Positions 11,201-21,330 of a stretch of 64,000 nt of DNA are shown here, in pieces. The position numbers and the translations under genes were made by a program. The stretch covers positions 9,646,990-9,710,989 of the forward strand of contig OY720102.1 in assembly GCA_963082875.1 (NCBI GenBank). The letters are read 5' to 3'. The notes beneath the pieces were generated by a model. That model did no database searches. It was not told the DNA's origin and worked only from the letters and a program-made list of their open reading frames with translations. This DNA comes from Corella eumyota. Its lineage: Eukaryota; Chordata; Ascidiacea; Phlebobranchia; Corellidae. Within the stretch, counting starts at the first letter, position 1, and every line of letters starts with the position of its first letter.

Positions 11201-14167
11201 CAAATGTTTCACCAGGTCTGTGTAAACAAGGAAGATTGTGATGTGTTTCGCTTTCTTTGGTGGCCGAATGGGGACATTAGCAAGGAGCCAGTCCCTCATC
11301 GTATGTTGGTGCATATATTTGGAAGCAGAAGCTCACCCTGTATAGCAGCTTTCAGTTTGTTGCAGAGCGCAAAGGATTTCGGCTCACTTTATAAACATGA
11401 TGTAGCTGATGCTGTGAGGCATAGCTTTTATGTCGATGATTGTCTGATTTCGATGAAGGACGAGAACGAGGCAATACAACTTGTTAAAGGGTTAAGAGAA
11501 ATGCTTCAACGTGCTGGGTTTGAGTTAACCAAGTTCATATCGAATAGTTCTTCAGTGTTGAATTCCATTCCAGTGGATGATAGAGTAACTAGTCCTAGTG
11601 AACGGGAGCTAGAGCATGATATGAATGAAAGAATCCTTGGAGTGAACTGGAATGTTCAGGATGATGCCTTTAAGTTCAAGGTTCAGTTAAAGGAGAACAG
11701 CTACACACGTCGTGGAATTTTATCAACATTAAACTCACTGTTTGATCCATTAGGCTTTGTGGCGCCTGTGACGTTGGAAGCAAAAATTATTTTGCGGGAT
11801 CTTGTGGATCAGAACCTTGGATGGGACGACCCGATTGGTGAGCAAGAAGCTACAAGATGGGAAAAATGGCTTCTTCAATTACCCAATTTAGATAAAGTTA
11901 GTCTGGAACGGTGTGTTAAACCAAATAATGGCATAGAAGTTGCCAGGCGGGAGCTACATGTTTTCTCTGATGCCTCTAGTGATGGTTATGGCGCTGTGTC
12001 TTATCTCAGGTTGATTGATGTTGAGGGAAATGTGTTCTGTTCATTTCTAATGGGAAAGTCTTACTTAGCACAGCGCAATGTGCTAACAATTCCACGCTTG
12101 GAGTTAATGGCTGCTGTGGTTGCTGCTCGAATGCACAGTTTTCTGAAACGTGAGATGAAATTAGACGACTGTGATACAACCTTTTGGTGTGACTCACAAG
12201 CGGTGTTACATTGCATTCGTAACAACAAGAAAAGATTCAAGATATTTTTCGCTCACCGGTTAAGTGAAATTGAAGAGACAACTGACATAAATGCATGGAG
12301 ATTTGTGCCAGGAAAGCTGAACCCGGCAGATCAAGCATCTCGTGGCATGACAGCTGTGTCATTTCTTAAGTCAGGAATCTGGTTGTCTGGCCCATCATTC
12401 TTAAAGCTTAGTTCAGATGCTTGGCCTGAAAGAATGGCAAGTACAGTTGATGCATTGAATGATAGTGGTGTCATTAGATCTCAAGTTTTATGTCAAGTGG
12501 GGGTTGAGCTGTTGGCTCCTATGGATTGTTTGATCAACCGTTACTCTTCTTTGCATGCTCTGTTGAAGTCTACAGTGTGGTTGACTAGAGCCTGCCAATT
12601 TCTGTTGGATCGTTGTCATGAAAGAAGAGCCGGTTTAATAAATTTGAGTTCAATTTCTAAGCTGGAGCTGGATAAAGCTGAGCTTTCACTGGTGAAGTAT
12701 GTTCAACGTCGATGTTACTCTGCCATGATGAACAGAGATATCAAGATTCGAGATGCAAAGACTATGCCTTTGTCTTTGAGAAAGTGTTCTCCAATAATAC
12801 AAGATGGGGTTATTCGAGTAGGGGGTAGACTGGATTCAGCTCCAATCCCTTATGAACAAAGGCACCCTGCTATTCTTCCTAGAGACTCAAATTTGACAAG
12901 GCTTATTGTCATGAAATACCATTGTGAGACCGGCCACGCTGGATTGAATCACACTCGCTGTGCTTTACGTCAAAGATACTGGGTTGAAAATGGCAGTTCT
13001 GCCATTCGCTACGTCTTAGATAACTGCCTTCATTGTCGTAGGAGGTTTGGTAGGCCTGGGCAGCAGTACATGGCGGATTTGCCGCCTGCGAGAGTGCAAG
13101 TGGGTGAACCACCTTTCACCCATACGGGGGTTGATTGTTTTGGTCCCATTGCGGTTCAAAGGGGACGCAGTTCAATTAAACGATGGGGAGTCATATTTAC
13201 GTGTATGACGTCACGTGCAATACATTTGGAAGTCGCCTATGATCTGACAACGGATTCCTTTATTATGTGTTTTCGTCGTTTTATGCTAAGAAGGGGTTCT
13301 GTATCGCATATGTATTCCGACAATGGTACGAATTTTGTTGGAGCTGAAAGAGTGTTACGAGAAGCTGTTGCATCTTGGAACAAGATGTCTGGTGGCAAAG
13401 AGTATGAACAAAGTCATTTGATTTGGCACTTTAACCCACCTGGAGCCAGCCACTTTGGTGGAGCTTGGGAGAGGCTTATTCGGTCTGTACGACGTGTTTT
13501 GACATCCACACAAATAGGAAAATCACATACTGATGAGACGTTGTCATCTTTGTTTGTGGAAGTGGAAGCAATTATCAATTCAAGGCCACTTACTCCAGTT
13601 TCGTTTGTGCCGGGAAGTCAAAAACCGATAACTCCCAATGATCTGCTGATGGTAAATCCAGACAGAAATTTGCCAATAGTTTGTTCCTCCGAGAAGGATT
13701 CCTATGCTGTGCAACGGTGGAAGCAAATACAATTTTTAGCTGATAATTTCTGGAAAAGGTTTGTTAGTGAATACTTACCTACAATAAATCATCGAAGCAA
13801 GTGGCTTTTTGGACGAAGAAATTTTCAATACAATGATATTGTTCTGGTAATCGACAACACGATGTCGCGTTCGCAGTGGCCACTAGGTAGAGTGGTAGAA
13901 GTCTATCCTGACAAACATGGTGTTGTACGAGCAGTTCAGTTACGAACGCAAAATTCCTACATAAAAAGGCCTATTGCAAAGCTGTGCCTTCTGGCCGAGT
14001 CCAAGAAGGGTGTTTCCTGTGATCGAGGAGCAGCGGAAGATGATGATAGCAGTGAGGGCGACTGCCCTGATGATAATCCTAGAGTTCGAGTCGAGATTCT
14101 GGTAAACGAGGATCCAGAGGAGGTTCAGAAAGAGAACAGTCCCAGTAAAGGGGCTGAGTCGCTTTAA
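8204..14167 (+). CDS. BEL/Pao Gag-Pol polyprotein (1987 aa)
   Basis: One long frame starting MTEQEQFDSAAAMG. Approximate order: N-terminal Gag with a highly charged coiled-coil-like region at residues 130-225; a DUF1759-like Gag segment with PKLEMFNGNPLEYRTF near 325; Cys/His clusters CHYCSKEHYLSQC and CFSCFSSLHFQGDC at 553-600; aspartic protease with LIDSGSTGTFC near 668; reverse transcriptase with YVDDCL near 1077; RNase H with FSDASSDGYGAV near 1255; H2C2 integrase zinc finger (HCETGHAGLNH) near 1573; integrase core with GVDCFG near 1642 and YSDNGTNF near 1703; C-terminal DUF5641-like part near 1840. The single fused frame and the protease-RT-RNaseH-integrase order fit BEL/Pao. No envelope-like frame follows. 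Its products act in cytoplasmic particles and in integration. Confidence 0.95.
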   Translation: MTEQEQFDSAAAMGRLKGLYTRAESIMLKPEGKRDLELLLPEIDKAYQDFCELCVDLDESAVVPGSELRVVDWATAKSEFDTRVSEWLEQCQTQLRELTSATPGPSGLVHHSQSGGSHVSSSSSSKARAAELRLTKLKLKAENERREERARREKYEREVKLKEEEELAQEKAQKAREEADKTVRKSRVKAQREAYEAEQRDIEERNEQKRQLQLQEAENEYLDELSKASGSIRCDVVSKKNVVDVPASVKEMTYQMKVEPSLSFLQSKKDVVRDNLNENFYEPVSPHGLDEKKRLREEVQVNWSPPQVTKGRCKEEFGERFLPKPKLEMFNGNPLEYRTFIMKFDVHIAVNVNSDALRLVYLMQHCSEEVRSGIKHFVDEPNDGYVKARRYMENEYGAPHRIACACESSLLTNPNVPRNNPKALRDFAIKVKKCVTALQNYKYATVLDSVKFITSIAKKLPEPLQAQWVAYSARIEKRDGRYAMFECFNEFVGEAADVANSTFGRSMLLSTTSRKSNDAVVRSTVRVHNVMVSDSEKKIGSNVASSLKANSRTCHYCSKEHYLSQCNSFIDLSPEDRRYFVRKKRLCFSCFSSLHFQGDCTKKKACAEPGCGSDRHHRLLHLFSQRPSRSDAKEVTANTMIVRGVACYLNVVPVTLSYGEKRFSTYALIDSGSTGTFCLREVADNLGLTGKAVEIMLSSFFGRERRKTYSYSFTVQPFKEQLPVYHVKEVMLTDVIPAKPSNLSEAKSNYAYLRDFEFKHIEGGRVTMLIGTNVPAIHICEVLAQGVSQEDPVVVKTPLGISLLGGRSNTLSMQANNAVLEELESKVMCPDESFNVVAEIGRNQSQEDRKVFKGLVNSVKLKDGHYCLPLPWRNDEVVLPDNKVSALSRLKSLARRFYKDDKLKRKYVEKMQLYIDSRHAEVVPDDELQNANRIWYLPHHPVVNPHKPEKLRIVFDCAAVCHGVSLNDELMQGPDLINSLVGVLLRFRRDRIAIAGDIRQMFHQVCVNKEDCDVFRFLWWPNGDISKEPVPHRMLVHIFGSRSSPCIAAFSLLQSAKDFGSLYKHDVADAVRHSFYVDDCLISMKDENEAIQLVKGLREMLQRAGFELTKFISNSSSVLNSIPVDDRVTSPSERELEHDMNERILGVNWNVQDDAFKFKVQLKENSYTRRGILSTLNSLFDPLGFVAPVTLEAKIILRDLVDQNLGWDDPIGEQEATRWEKWLLQLPNLDKVSLERCVKPNNGIEVARRELHVFSDASSDGYGAVSYLRLIDVEGNVFCSFLMGKSYLAQRNVLTIPRLELMAAVVAARMHSFLKREMKLDDCDTTFWCDSQAVLHCIRNNKKRFKIFFAHRLSEIEETTDINAWRFVPGKLNPADQASRGMTAVSFLKSGIWLSGPSFLKLSSDAWPERMASTVDALNDSGVIRSQVLCQVGVELLAPMDCLINRYSSLHALLKSTVWLTRACQFLLDRCHERRAGLINLSSISKLELDKAELSLVKYVQRRCYSAMMNRDIKIRDAKTMPLSLRKCSPIIQDGVIRVGGRLDSAPIPYEQRHPAILPRDSNLTRLIVMKYHCETGHAGLNHTRCALRQRYWVENGSSAIRYVLDNCLHCRRRFGRPGQQYMADLPPARVQVGEPPFTHTGVDCFGPIAVQRGRSSIKRWGVIFTCMTSRAIHLEVAYDLTTDSFIMCFRRFMLRRGSVSHMYSDNGTNFVGAERVLREAVASWNKMSGGKEYEQSHLIWHFNPPGASHFGGAWERLIRSVRRVLTSTQIGKSHTDETLSSLFVEVEAIINSRPLTPVSFVPGSQKPITPNDLLMVNPDRNLPIVCSSEKDSYAVQRWKQIQFLADNFWKRFVSEYLPTINHRSKWLFGRRNFQYNDIVLVIDNTMSRSQWPLGRVVEVYPDKHGVVRAVQLRTQNSYIKRPIAKLCLLAESKKGVSCDRGAAEDDDSSEGDCPDDNPRVRVEILVNEDPEEVQKENSPSKGAESL

Positions 14168-14239
14168 AGCGGCGCTGAATGACTTTTGTGTTTAAACGCA
14201 TATGTGTTTTTGTAAATATGTACTCCTTTCTTTCGTTCA

Positions 14240-14252
14240 TATTTGGGGGGAG
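14240..14252 (+). promoter_or_regulatory. Polypurine tract of the BEL element
   Basis: The run ggggggag lies immediately 5' of the 3' LTR, where plus-strand DNA synthesis is primed in LTR retrotransposons. Confidence 0.7.
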
Positions 14253-15127
14253 TGTTAAATATGCGTTTTATATTTGTTACATTTGGCAACCCTGAGGTTT
14301 TATAATCAGCCGTGCGTTTCACTTGATTGAAAGGTTTTTTAATACTTACCGTAATTTCATGGCTATTATTTTTATCGTTATGAATCTAGACTGATAGGCT
14401 ATTTAAAAGTGATTTAAAGTGTTATATGTAATTACTACCTTTCCTACTGTGAAACTATTTGGAGTAGTGAACTGATACGTACGTTTTTTGATCCATAATT
14501 CGGGCTTGTGAATTTTCGGGTAATTACATTTTGCATTATTATTAAGTTGTTTTGTGTTTATGTTTTGTACTAAATGTCTCTTTTACCTTTATCAGGAACT
14601 TATTGGGTAGTTTCATCATCTGTGCCGTATATTTTCATGAGCCAATATCTGCCATTTCTTAGGTATTTATGCTTTTTATTGTTAATGTGCCTAATAGGGC
14701 TTTGCTATTACAGCTTTTTTCTTTACCTTACCTTTTCAATTGCTAATTACAGATTGCTTGAATTAACCACGATTACACAAGTTGACCTTTGTATCCATTG
14801 TATAAGTGGCTTGCTAAACGTGTCGGTAAGATGTGTTTTGACTTCGATATTCTCTGTATTATGTTTTTATTATGTGGTAACAATTAGTTATATTGTGATC
14901 GCTTATTTTTCTATAGCATTATTGACTATAGCTGATTTATTTTTTGTAGAAACTGTCAATGAACGAATGTGTTTGTGTGTGAACGAAATAAAATTGTTCA
15001 TTCATGTGTGCGATTAAAAGCGGGGTCAACTTTAATAAAGCAAGAATAGTTCAATCAGTACAAATAGTCTTATGCTAAATACCCTCAGTGCATGGCCACT
15101 TAGCACTAGAAGAGAGGGCATTTAACA
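14253..15127 (+). repeat. 3' LTR of the BEL/Pao element
   Basis: 875 bp, same ends as the 5' LTR and about 99% identical. It holds the second copy of the 147-codon hydrophobic frame (14574-15017). Confidence 0.93.
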
Positions 15128-15600
15128 AATAGTTATGTACATTACACAAACACTTGAACAATAAGAGTAGGACAACAACATATACATGGGGTGATGTTGT
15201 GATTGTATAGAGAAGAGAACGAATGACTAGGGAGAGGGAGTGGTGGAGATTTAAGTATGTAGAGGTGGAAGAATATTCATTCGAAAGAAAAGTTAAATAG
15301 ATTATTAACAAAAACTTTATAATCTGTTGTGTCTTAATTACAATGCTTAATGATATATCGTGTTATTTTATAGAAGATCTGACAAGATGAATAAGAAAAT
15401 TAATAAGTTGTTCATAAATTTTTTCGTTGAAATGTATTATCAATTTTTACATAACTTGCACCATTATTTGCTCAACGTTTTTAGTTTTAAACTTAATAGA
15501 CGCTTATAATAAAATAAATCTGTTATGCTACTTTGCTTTTTATTGTGTCAATTCAAGCTCTATTAAAATGAGAATTTGAAATATACAAAATACGTTTTAA
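15128..15600 (+). repeat. Dispersed repeat into which the BEL element inserted
   Basis: Two blocks, about 15128-15290 (agttatgtacattacacaaa, gagtaggacaacaa) and 15475-15560 (cttaatagacgcttataata, ttgctttttattgtgtcaat), recur inverted at about 25137-25310 and 25005-25105. The middle is more diverged. No coding; probably a non-autonomous element. The 78-codon minus frame here is not a gene. Confidence 0.7.
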
Positions 15601-15825
15601 ATTATATAGGAAATAGACAATAATAAATAAATTTTGCGTACGCCGTGTAAAAGGGCCTTTATTTTAAACAATTAACTATTAAATGTAAAAATGGCGTGTT
15701 TACAGCGAATAAATTTAAAAAGTTTCTTGGGGGGAGCATGCCCATTTTTTTGTTTTTTGTTTGGACAGACTTAGCATTTTTAAAGTTTTGATTAAGAAAA
15801 CATTATTTATCAAATTTGACATTGA

Positions 15826-15898
15826 GGGTTCGTGGCGCAATGGATAACGCGTCTGCCTACGGAGCAGAAGATTCCAGGTTCGAGTCCTGGAGCGCTCG
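15826..15898 (+). tRNA. tRNA-Arg (anticodon ACG), acceptor stem imperfect
   Basis: A 73-nt cloverleaf with D arm GCGC..GCGC, anticodon stem TCTGC/GCAGA with loop CTACGGA (anticodon ACG), and T arm CCAGG TTCGAGT CCTGG. From base 8 to the T stem it closely follows animal tRNA-Arg(ACG). The acceptor strands GGGTTCG and AGCGCTC leave about two mismatches (pairs 5 and 7) and two G-T pairs, unlike the perfect anticodon and T arms. TTTTC follows directly. It may be a decaying copy or may be tolerated. Confidence 0.82.
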
Positions 15899-15984
15899 TT
15901 TTCTATTTAGCAAAATTTTTCCAACTTTAGGTACGTGAAATACTTATTTATGCTTAAGACATATTTATTTGTTCACTTTTCATC

Positions 15985-16400
15985 ACAAGAGAGTTACGGT
16001 TGCTAATGGAATCACGCGATGCAATTGATAAAGTCGGTTTCATGTTACAATGGCATTGTGACGTTATATAAAAGGGCAAAAAAGTTGTACCTTTTTGCAT
16101 AGGAAAGGGTGACTCTTGCTTATAATTTTAAAATTAATAAAACAATTAAAAAAAAACAATTGGATTAGGTTAAAGTTGTGACTGGGCTTCGTAAATAATA
16201 AAAAAGTGGCAATAAAGAGTAGGAAATGTATGTAATAAAAAAATTACATATACTTTTTTATACACTATTTAAAGCGTTTTTATTGCGTACTGTACAAAAT
16301 CCTATGCTAGATGTTTTCACCTGCTTCATGACGTCATTTTGCATTGTGACGTTTAAAACCAACTTCATCAATTGTAAAACTCACTCGTTGGGTTAATAAG
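15985..16400. repeat. Foldback (MITE-like) repeat
   Basis: About 16018-16070 (gcaattgataaagtcggttt, then gttacaatggcattgtgacg) is matched in inverted orientation by about 16320-16377 (gcattgtgacgtttaaaacc, then aacttcatcaattg). The arms are roughly 50 bp with several mismatches around a spacer of about 250 bp. No protein. The size suits a small non-autonomous DNA transposon, family unknown. Confidence 0.5.
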
Positions 16401-17639
16401 TATGCTTTGTTCTTTAAAAACCCGATCGATAACGATAAAATTGCATCGCAACGAAACAAAGGCATGTGTATTATAAGCAGTGGCGGCTCGTGGGCAAAAT
16501 GATAGGGGGGCTAATTTTAGAAAGTCACAGCACGACTAGGGGGGTCCGGGGACATGCCCCCCCAGAAAATTTTTTTAAAATTGATGCCGTAAATCGGCTA
16601 TTTTAGATACAAAACGATCTTTTTTTATATTACTTAAGATAAAATTTTTATTTTATCTGATAATGGGAACAATTTTAAGGTGTGTCTTTAAAGCTATTAG
16701 TAACTGGGGTGTAAGGGCATACAACATTTTTAATAACCTTTTTTAAATAAACACAATTGTATTTTATTTAATTAACTACTAATGTAGCCTATATCTTGCA
16801 TAAAATAAAAATGTTTTTTTTTTGTTATTTTTTATTTTTTTCGGCGTCTTCCTTCTAAAAAAAAAAAAAATTTCAAATTCAATAAAAAGCAGTATAGTAC
16901 ATAATACATTTCTTTCATTAATGGTTAGCAAACTAGATTAAAATTTAGTTGACCATTTACTAATAACCATTTTTTAGACATAAAAAGCAGTAAAAATACT
17001 TGAAGTTAATTAAAACATAAAATCAGCAACATATTTATTTGAAACATTAATGTAATTAGATAGTTTGTGCGAAAAATAATGATATAATTTAAAAAAATTA
17101 AAATTACATATCAACAAAAAATCAATATATATAAAACGAACTAATGAAAAAAATTAAAACTTTGATCACCTTTTTCTTTAACACTTCAGCATTTCTTAAA
17201 AGCAACATTACAAATAATTAGTTATATATAATAAGTAAACGAAACAAACTATGAAGGGATATTGAACTATTTACCTCTCCTGCTCCCTTCTTTCCTCCCT
17301 CTCTACTCTCCTCCTCTTTGACTCTACTTTTCTTTTTTAATAAATATTTTTATCAAATTATTTTTAATAAGCTGGTGAAAAATCTTTTAGCTTCGTTAAA
17401 GTTAAACTTCTAGATTTTATAATATAAAACCTAAATTCTCATTTAATGATATAATACTAAACTATAAATTCTAAAAAAATAACGCTAAACTTTCAACCCA
17501 ATAAAAAAACTAAACGTCCTAATTGTAAACTTGTTAATTAAGGCCTAAGTTACCTCTCCTCCTCACTTTCTTCTTCTTTTTTCCTTTTTGTTTTCTTCTC
17601 TAAAATTTTTTTTATTTAATTGTTAAATTACTGAAATAT

Positions 17640-17830
17640 TTAAATATAATATTTGCAGTTACCCTAATTGTTTCATCTTCTCTCCTCTTTCCTTCCACCC
17701 ACCCGACCTTCTTCCTCTTTTCCCCCAGTCCTTATCCTCCCATTCCCCCTCCTCTCCTCGCCAAACCCATTTTCCTCTTCCTCCACCTTGACCACTATAA
17801 TTTTTGTAATTTGATTTAAAAAAATGAGTA
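17640..17830. repeat. Pyrimidine-rich low-complexity tract
   Basis: Long CT-rich stretches (ctctcctctttccttccacc, ccattccccctcctctcctc) in the non-coding part of the hAT element. Similar shorter tracts occur near 17275 and 17555. They create a spurious 73-codon minus frame. Confidence 0.7.
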
Positions 17831-17950
17831 AAGTAAATAAATGGATTACTATTCCTTTTTTTAATAAGATATTTTAACAAGCTATATAAAATATTAAAAT
17901 TTGTTTCTTACCTCCATTCTCCTCCCTCATATTGGTTGAAAGTAAAATTC

Positions 17951-18126
17951 AGTTGAGGGCAGGCATAATCGATTATTTTCCAGGAAAACTCAACACATAA
18001 ACAGTGGAGGGCAGGCATAATCGATTATTTTCCAGGAAAACTCAACACATCAACAGTGGAGGGTCGGCATAATCGATTATTTTCCAGGAAAACTCAACAC
18101 ATCAACAGTTGAGGGTCGGCATAATC
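17951..18126. repeat. 52-bp tandem repeat, about 3.4 units
   Basis: Units beginning agtKgagggYMggcataatc start at 17951, 18003, 18055 and 18107, exactly 52 bp apart, with very few differences. Located just beyond the 3' end of the hAT transposase gene, in the subterminal region. Confidence 0.9.
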
Positions 18127-18174
18127 CTTATCTAAGAAAACATCACCATTACAACACTCATCATCAAAAACACT

Positions 18175-20247
18175 TTATTTATAATTTAAAAAAGTTCTTC
18201 TAATTTTCAACTTGGAAAACAATTTTATGACATTTTTATTAAAATCAGGTGTGGCTGAAATGACATCTTTGTGAATGGATAAGACTGCTAAAGCATTTAA
18301 CCTATCTTGGCTCATGGTGTTTCTTGAAAATGTTTTAATTCGTTTTAAAGTACTAAAACACCTCTCAGATTCTGCAGTTGCAAATGGAGTAGTTAAAACT
18401 ATTCCTATAACCTTACTAACTTCAGAAAAAGTATTCAAAAGTGAACCTTTTATCAGAAATGAATTCAAACCCACAACTGATTTAATGTTTTCAAAGCTGT
18501 TGTTAGTGTACAACACTTTAAGTTCGTTGGCCAGCTTTAAACTATCTATCATGGGGTAACCCAGTACCAACTGTTTAACCAAGTTAACTGGAAATATGTT
18601 TTTAAACCTTTTAAAAAAACATGGATTAACTAATGAGAACGACTCAAATTGTTTTATGTTGCTAAATCGATATAATAATTTCATCAATTATTATATCACA
18701 GGCTTCTTTTGCATTTGCGCACAGCAATCTTGAAGAATTAGCAACCCTTTGGCGTTTTGACAACTCTGGACAAAATTCCATACTAGGTTCCACAAGTTTT
18801 CCAAGAATATCATTAATAGCCTTCTGAAATGAATCATTAGCAAAGGCAACAGTCACCCCAGTCGATTCTCTTGACTGCAGAATATTATACAATATATCTG
18901 TATGGTGAAAGACATCATTGAAAAACTTCAAAAAGTAAAAAAATGTGGGATCTTTTAAAAGTTGTGTCAATCCAATACATCCTTGTGTTGAAGTTATGTC
19001 CCAGTGTGTTTCATTAAGAATCTTTTCAAAAGTTGCTAAAAGATTCTCCTTATTATTTAAAACACTTTGGACAGCTCGAGATTGAAAATTCCATCTTGTT
19101 TCACATGGTCTTGGAAGTCGTTTTTCACAAACTGATCGTAACACATCTGAACGTTTCGGAGACGTAGAAAAAAAGGTAGAGAATCCAGACAAGTTGGCAA
19201 AAAACAATTTAATGTTTTTAATACTTAGACTTGCATGCTTTAGTATCAGGTTTAGTTGGTGAGCATAACAGTGCACAAATTTGGCATGGGGAAAACATTC
19301 CTGGATTTTTTTTTGAACGTCATTTTTTTTCCCACTCATAACAGATGCACCATCATATGTCTGGGCAATAAGCTTTTCTTTTATGTTTTAAAAGGGAGGT
19401 AATACCATCAGCAGTACGATCATTAGCTTCATAATATGACAGAAACCGTTCAACAGGATAGCCATCCACTACAAATCTAAGAAGTACTGCAAATTGTGAT
19501 CGATTGGCAATATCAGTTGTCTCATCTGCTTGAACAGCAACAAAATCAGCATTACCTATGTCATTCTCTAATGTATTTCTATATACAGTAAACATGCAAT
19601 CTAAAAGTTCATTTTGGATTGTCTTGGATGTGTATTTATTTACTGTGGCACTTTTCAAATGCTCTTTTAAAACGTTATCCGATTTTGCTATTTGCTGCAA
19701 TAAATCCAAAAATATGCCTCGGTTAAAGGAACCTTCTGATTCATCATGTCCTCGCATACCTATTTCATGTACTCCACAAAATTTTAAACAGTCAACAATG
19801 AAGTCGAGAATGTGTCTATTCTTTTTAACAATTTCATTGTGCCTCTCAACAGATAAGCTGTGTCCTACACTGATCTGTGACTGAATATCTACTGTTCCTA
19901 GTAGGCTATATGAAAGTGCATTGGTAATGTGCATTTTTGAACTCTCATGTCGCTTTATTTTTTCTGAAATATGTTTTATATCTTTAAAACCTTCCTTCGA
20001 CCAAGTAACTTGTTTTTCTTCACCTTTTCGAAACAAAAGGCAGTAAAAGCAAAATAAACTTTTTTTCCTCGCTTACAGTAAGCCATTCCTTTCTCGAAAA
20101 CCACTGAACATTAAACTTTCGGTTTTGCTTAGGGCCTGTACTTTTTATTTCAATAGATTTTGGCTGATGAGGTCCAAGGCGCTTCAAGTCTAACTTTGGC
20201 TCAAAACTCGAAGGAAAACTTTTCAGAATACAATCAACCTGGTTCAT
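18175..20247 (-). pseudogene. hAT transposase, ZMYM1-like, frameshifted
   Basis: Four consecutive minus-strand frames read as one transposase. 20247-20020: N-terminus and start of a TTF-type zinc finger (NRKFNVQWFSRKEW). 20036-19353: the rest of the finger, then a DUF4371 domain with KEHLKSATVNKYTSKTIQNE and ADFVAVQADETTDIANRS, which carries the first catalytic Asp. 19339-18662: middle part with FVHCYAHQLNLILKH and PCETRWNFQSRAV. 18687-18175: C-terminal hAT dimerisation domain with TPFATAESERCFSTLKRIKT. Each transition is a one-base frame change (near 20030, 19345-19380 and 18665-18685), so the copy is inactive unless these are errors in the sequence. Intact relatives are about 700 residues and cut and paste the element. 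Confidence 0.88.
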
Positions 20248-21265
20248 GGTTTATGGTATCCACAAAAATAGTCGAAATATTACTAAGAAATCACAAACTT
20301 GTTCTTATCAGTCTTATACCAAATTACAACTAAGCAAAATACTTGCTATTTTCTGTTTAAATAATGCTTGCTAAAATGATAAAAAAATAAATAGCCAACA
20401 AACTATTTTAGTACACAGTTTGGTTTTTTCAAGTTTTCCACAATTAGATATTTTTTTATATATGGCAAAACTCTAATCTGCTAATCATGGCGTTCGCCGT
20501 TTGGGCTGACTGGCTGGATATGGCATGGGCAGGCAGAATAAACTCTGCACTTTACTTCGACTGCCAATCAATAAATAAATAACATTTGGCTAAAAACACT
20601 ACCAAAATTCAATTAAAATTAACAAATTTATACATTTTTTTACTAAAAAAACGTATGCGGGATTAGCCTAAAATGACTGTTTCCGCAAGACATGTGCACG
20701 CCCTTTCTAAAACTTGTGCGACGACCTTTCTTACAAAAATCCAATTGATTATTTTTATTTGTTAACTTAAAAATATTATTTAGGGACTTATTACCTCCAG
20801 AGAAAATCATAAAATACCCAAATTATGTTTTAATTATTTTAGATTTTAATTACTAAGTAAATTGAACGTCAAATTTAAAAAAATCACAAAGCTAAAATTG
20901 TCAAATCATTTGGCAACTTTATGGTTGGCTTAGCCCCACTTTTTAATTCAAGTTCTCAACTTTTTTTTAAATTTCGGAATCTTGAAGGCGAAAACAGCGT
21001 TAAAATATTTTTTTATTTGACAGCCCGTGGGGCTAATTTTGGTTTAGCTCTCACATGTTTACGCTACGTTTTTCGAAAATTTTGGCGTATTTCGTGGCCA
21101 AAATAGGCGCTAATTTTTAATAATTTTAGCAAAAAACATTGCCGAAAAAACAAATATTATTCAAAATAAAATAAATTATAATTAAAAAAAAAACATGTTA
21201 AAAAGTGGGGGTTTTAGCCCCATTAGCTACATAGACGAGCCGTCACTGATAAAGATGCTATAGAG

Positions 21266-21330
21266 CTGTGGCGATCGAACCCAGGATCTTTGGAAGTGAA
21301 GCCTTTTGACCACCACGCCACGCTGCCGGT
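21266..21330 (-). repeat. tRNA-derived sequence next to the hAT end
   Basis: The minus strand reads GGCAGCGTGGCGTGGTGGTC (A-box-like), an anticodon-like loop CTTCCAA and GGGTTCGATC (B box). The anticodon and T stems do not pair, so this is a SINE head or tRNA pseudogene. It lies 18 bp from the hAT terminus. Confidence 0.5.

Larger units (their letters stand above)
7260..15127 (+). mobile_element. BEL/Pao LTR retrotransposon, whole-looking
   Basis: About 7.87 kb. Direct LTRs at 7260-8138 and 14253-15127 begin TGTTAAAT and end ATTTAACA, an 8-bp inverted terminus. One long gag-pol frame lies between them, and a purine run (gggggag) abuts the 3' LTR. The LTRs differ by only about 1%, so the insertion is young. 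It looks whole. No clean target duplication is seen: the flanks are aaatg and aatag. The flanking DNA matches a dispersed repeat that also occurs inverted at about 25.0-25.3 kb. Confidence 0.93.
16478..21248 (-). mobile_element. hAT DNA transposon (ZMYM1/DUF4371-type), degraded
   Basis: About 4.77 kb. The ends are cagtggcggctcgt at 16478 and its near reverse complement acgagccgtcactg ending at 21248, followed inward on both sides by related G-rich or C-rich text around ggggctaa. A hAT transposase is read on the minus strand at 20247-18175. The 8-bp flanks (attataag and ataaagat) do not match cleanly, so the target duplication has decayed or an edge is off by a few bases. The 3' side includes a 52-bp tandem array and long pyrimidine runs. 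Confidence 0.8.

Noticed and set aside
15075-15311. 78-codon minus-strand frame across the BEL right edge
   Set aside because: Spans the LTR-flank junction, so it cannot be a conserved gene.
17659-17880. 73-codon minus-strand frame rich in Gly, Lys, Trp and Glu
   Set aside because: It is the complement of a CT-rich low-complexity tract inside a hAT element; no protein-like pattern.
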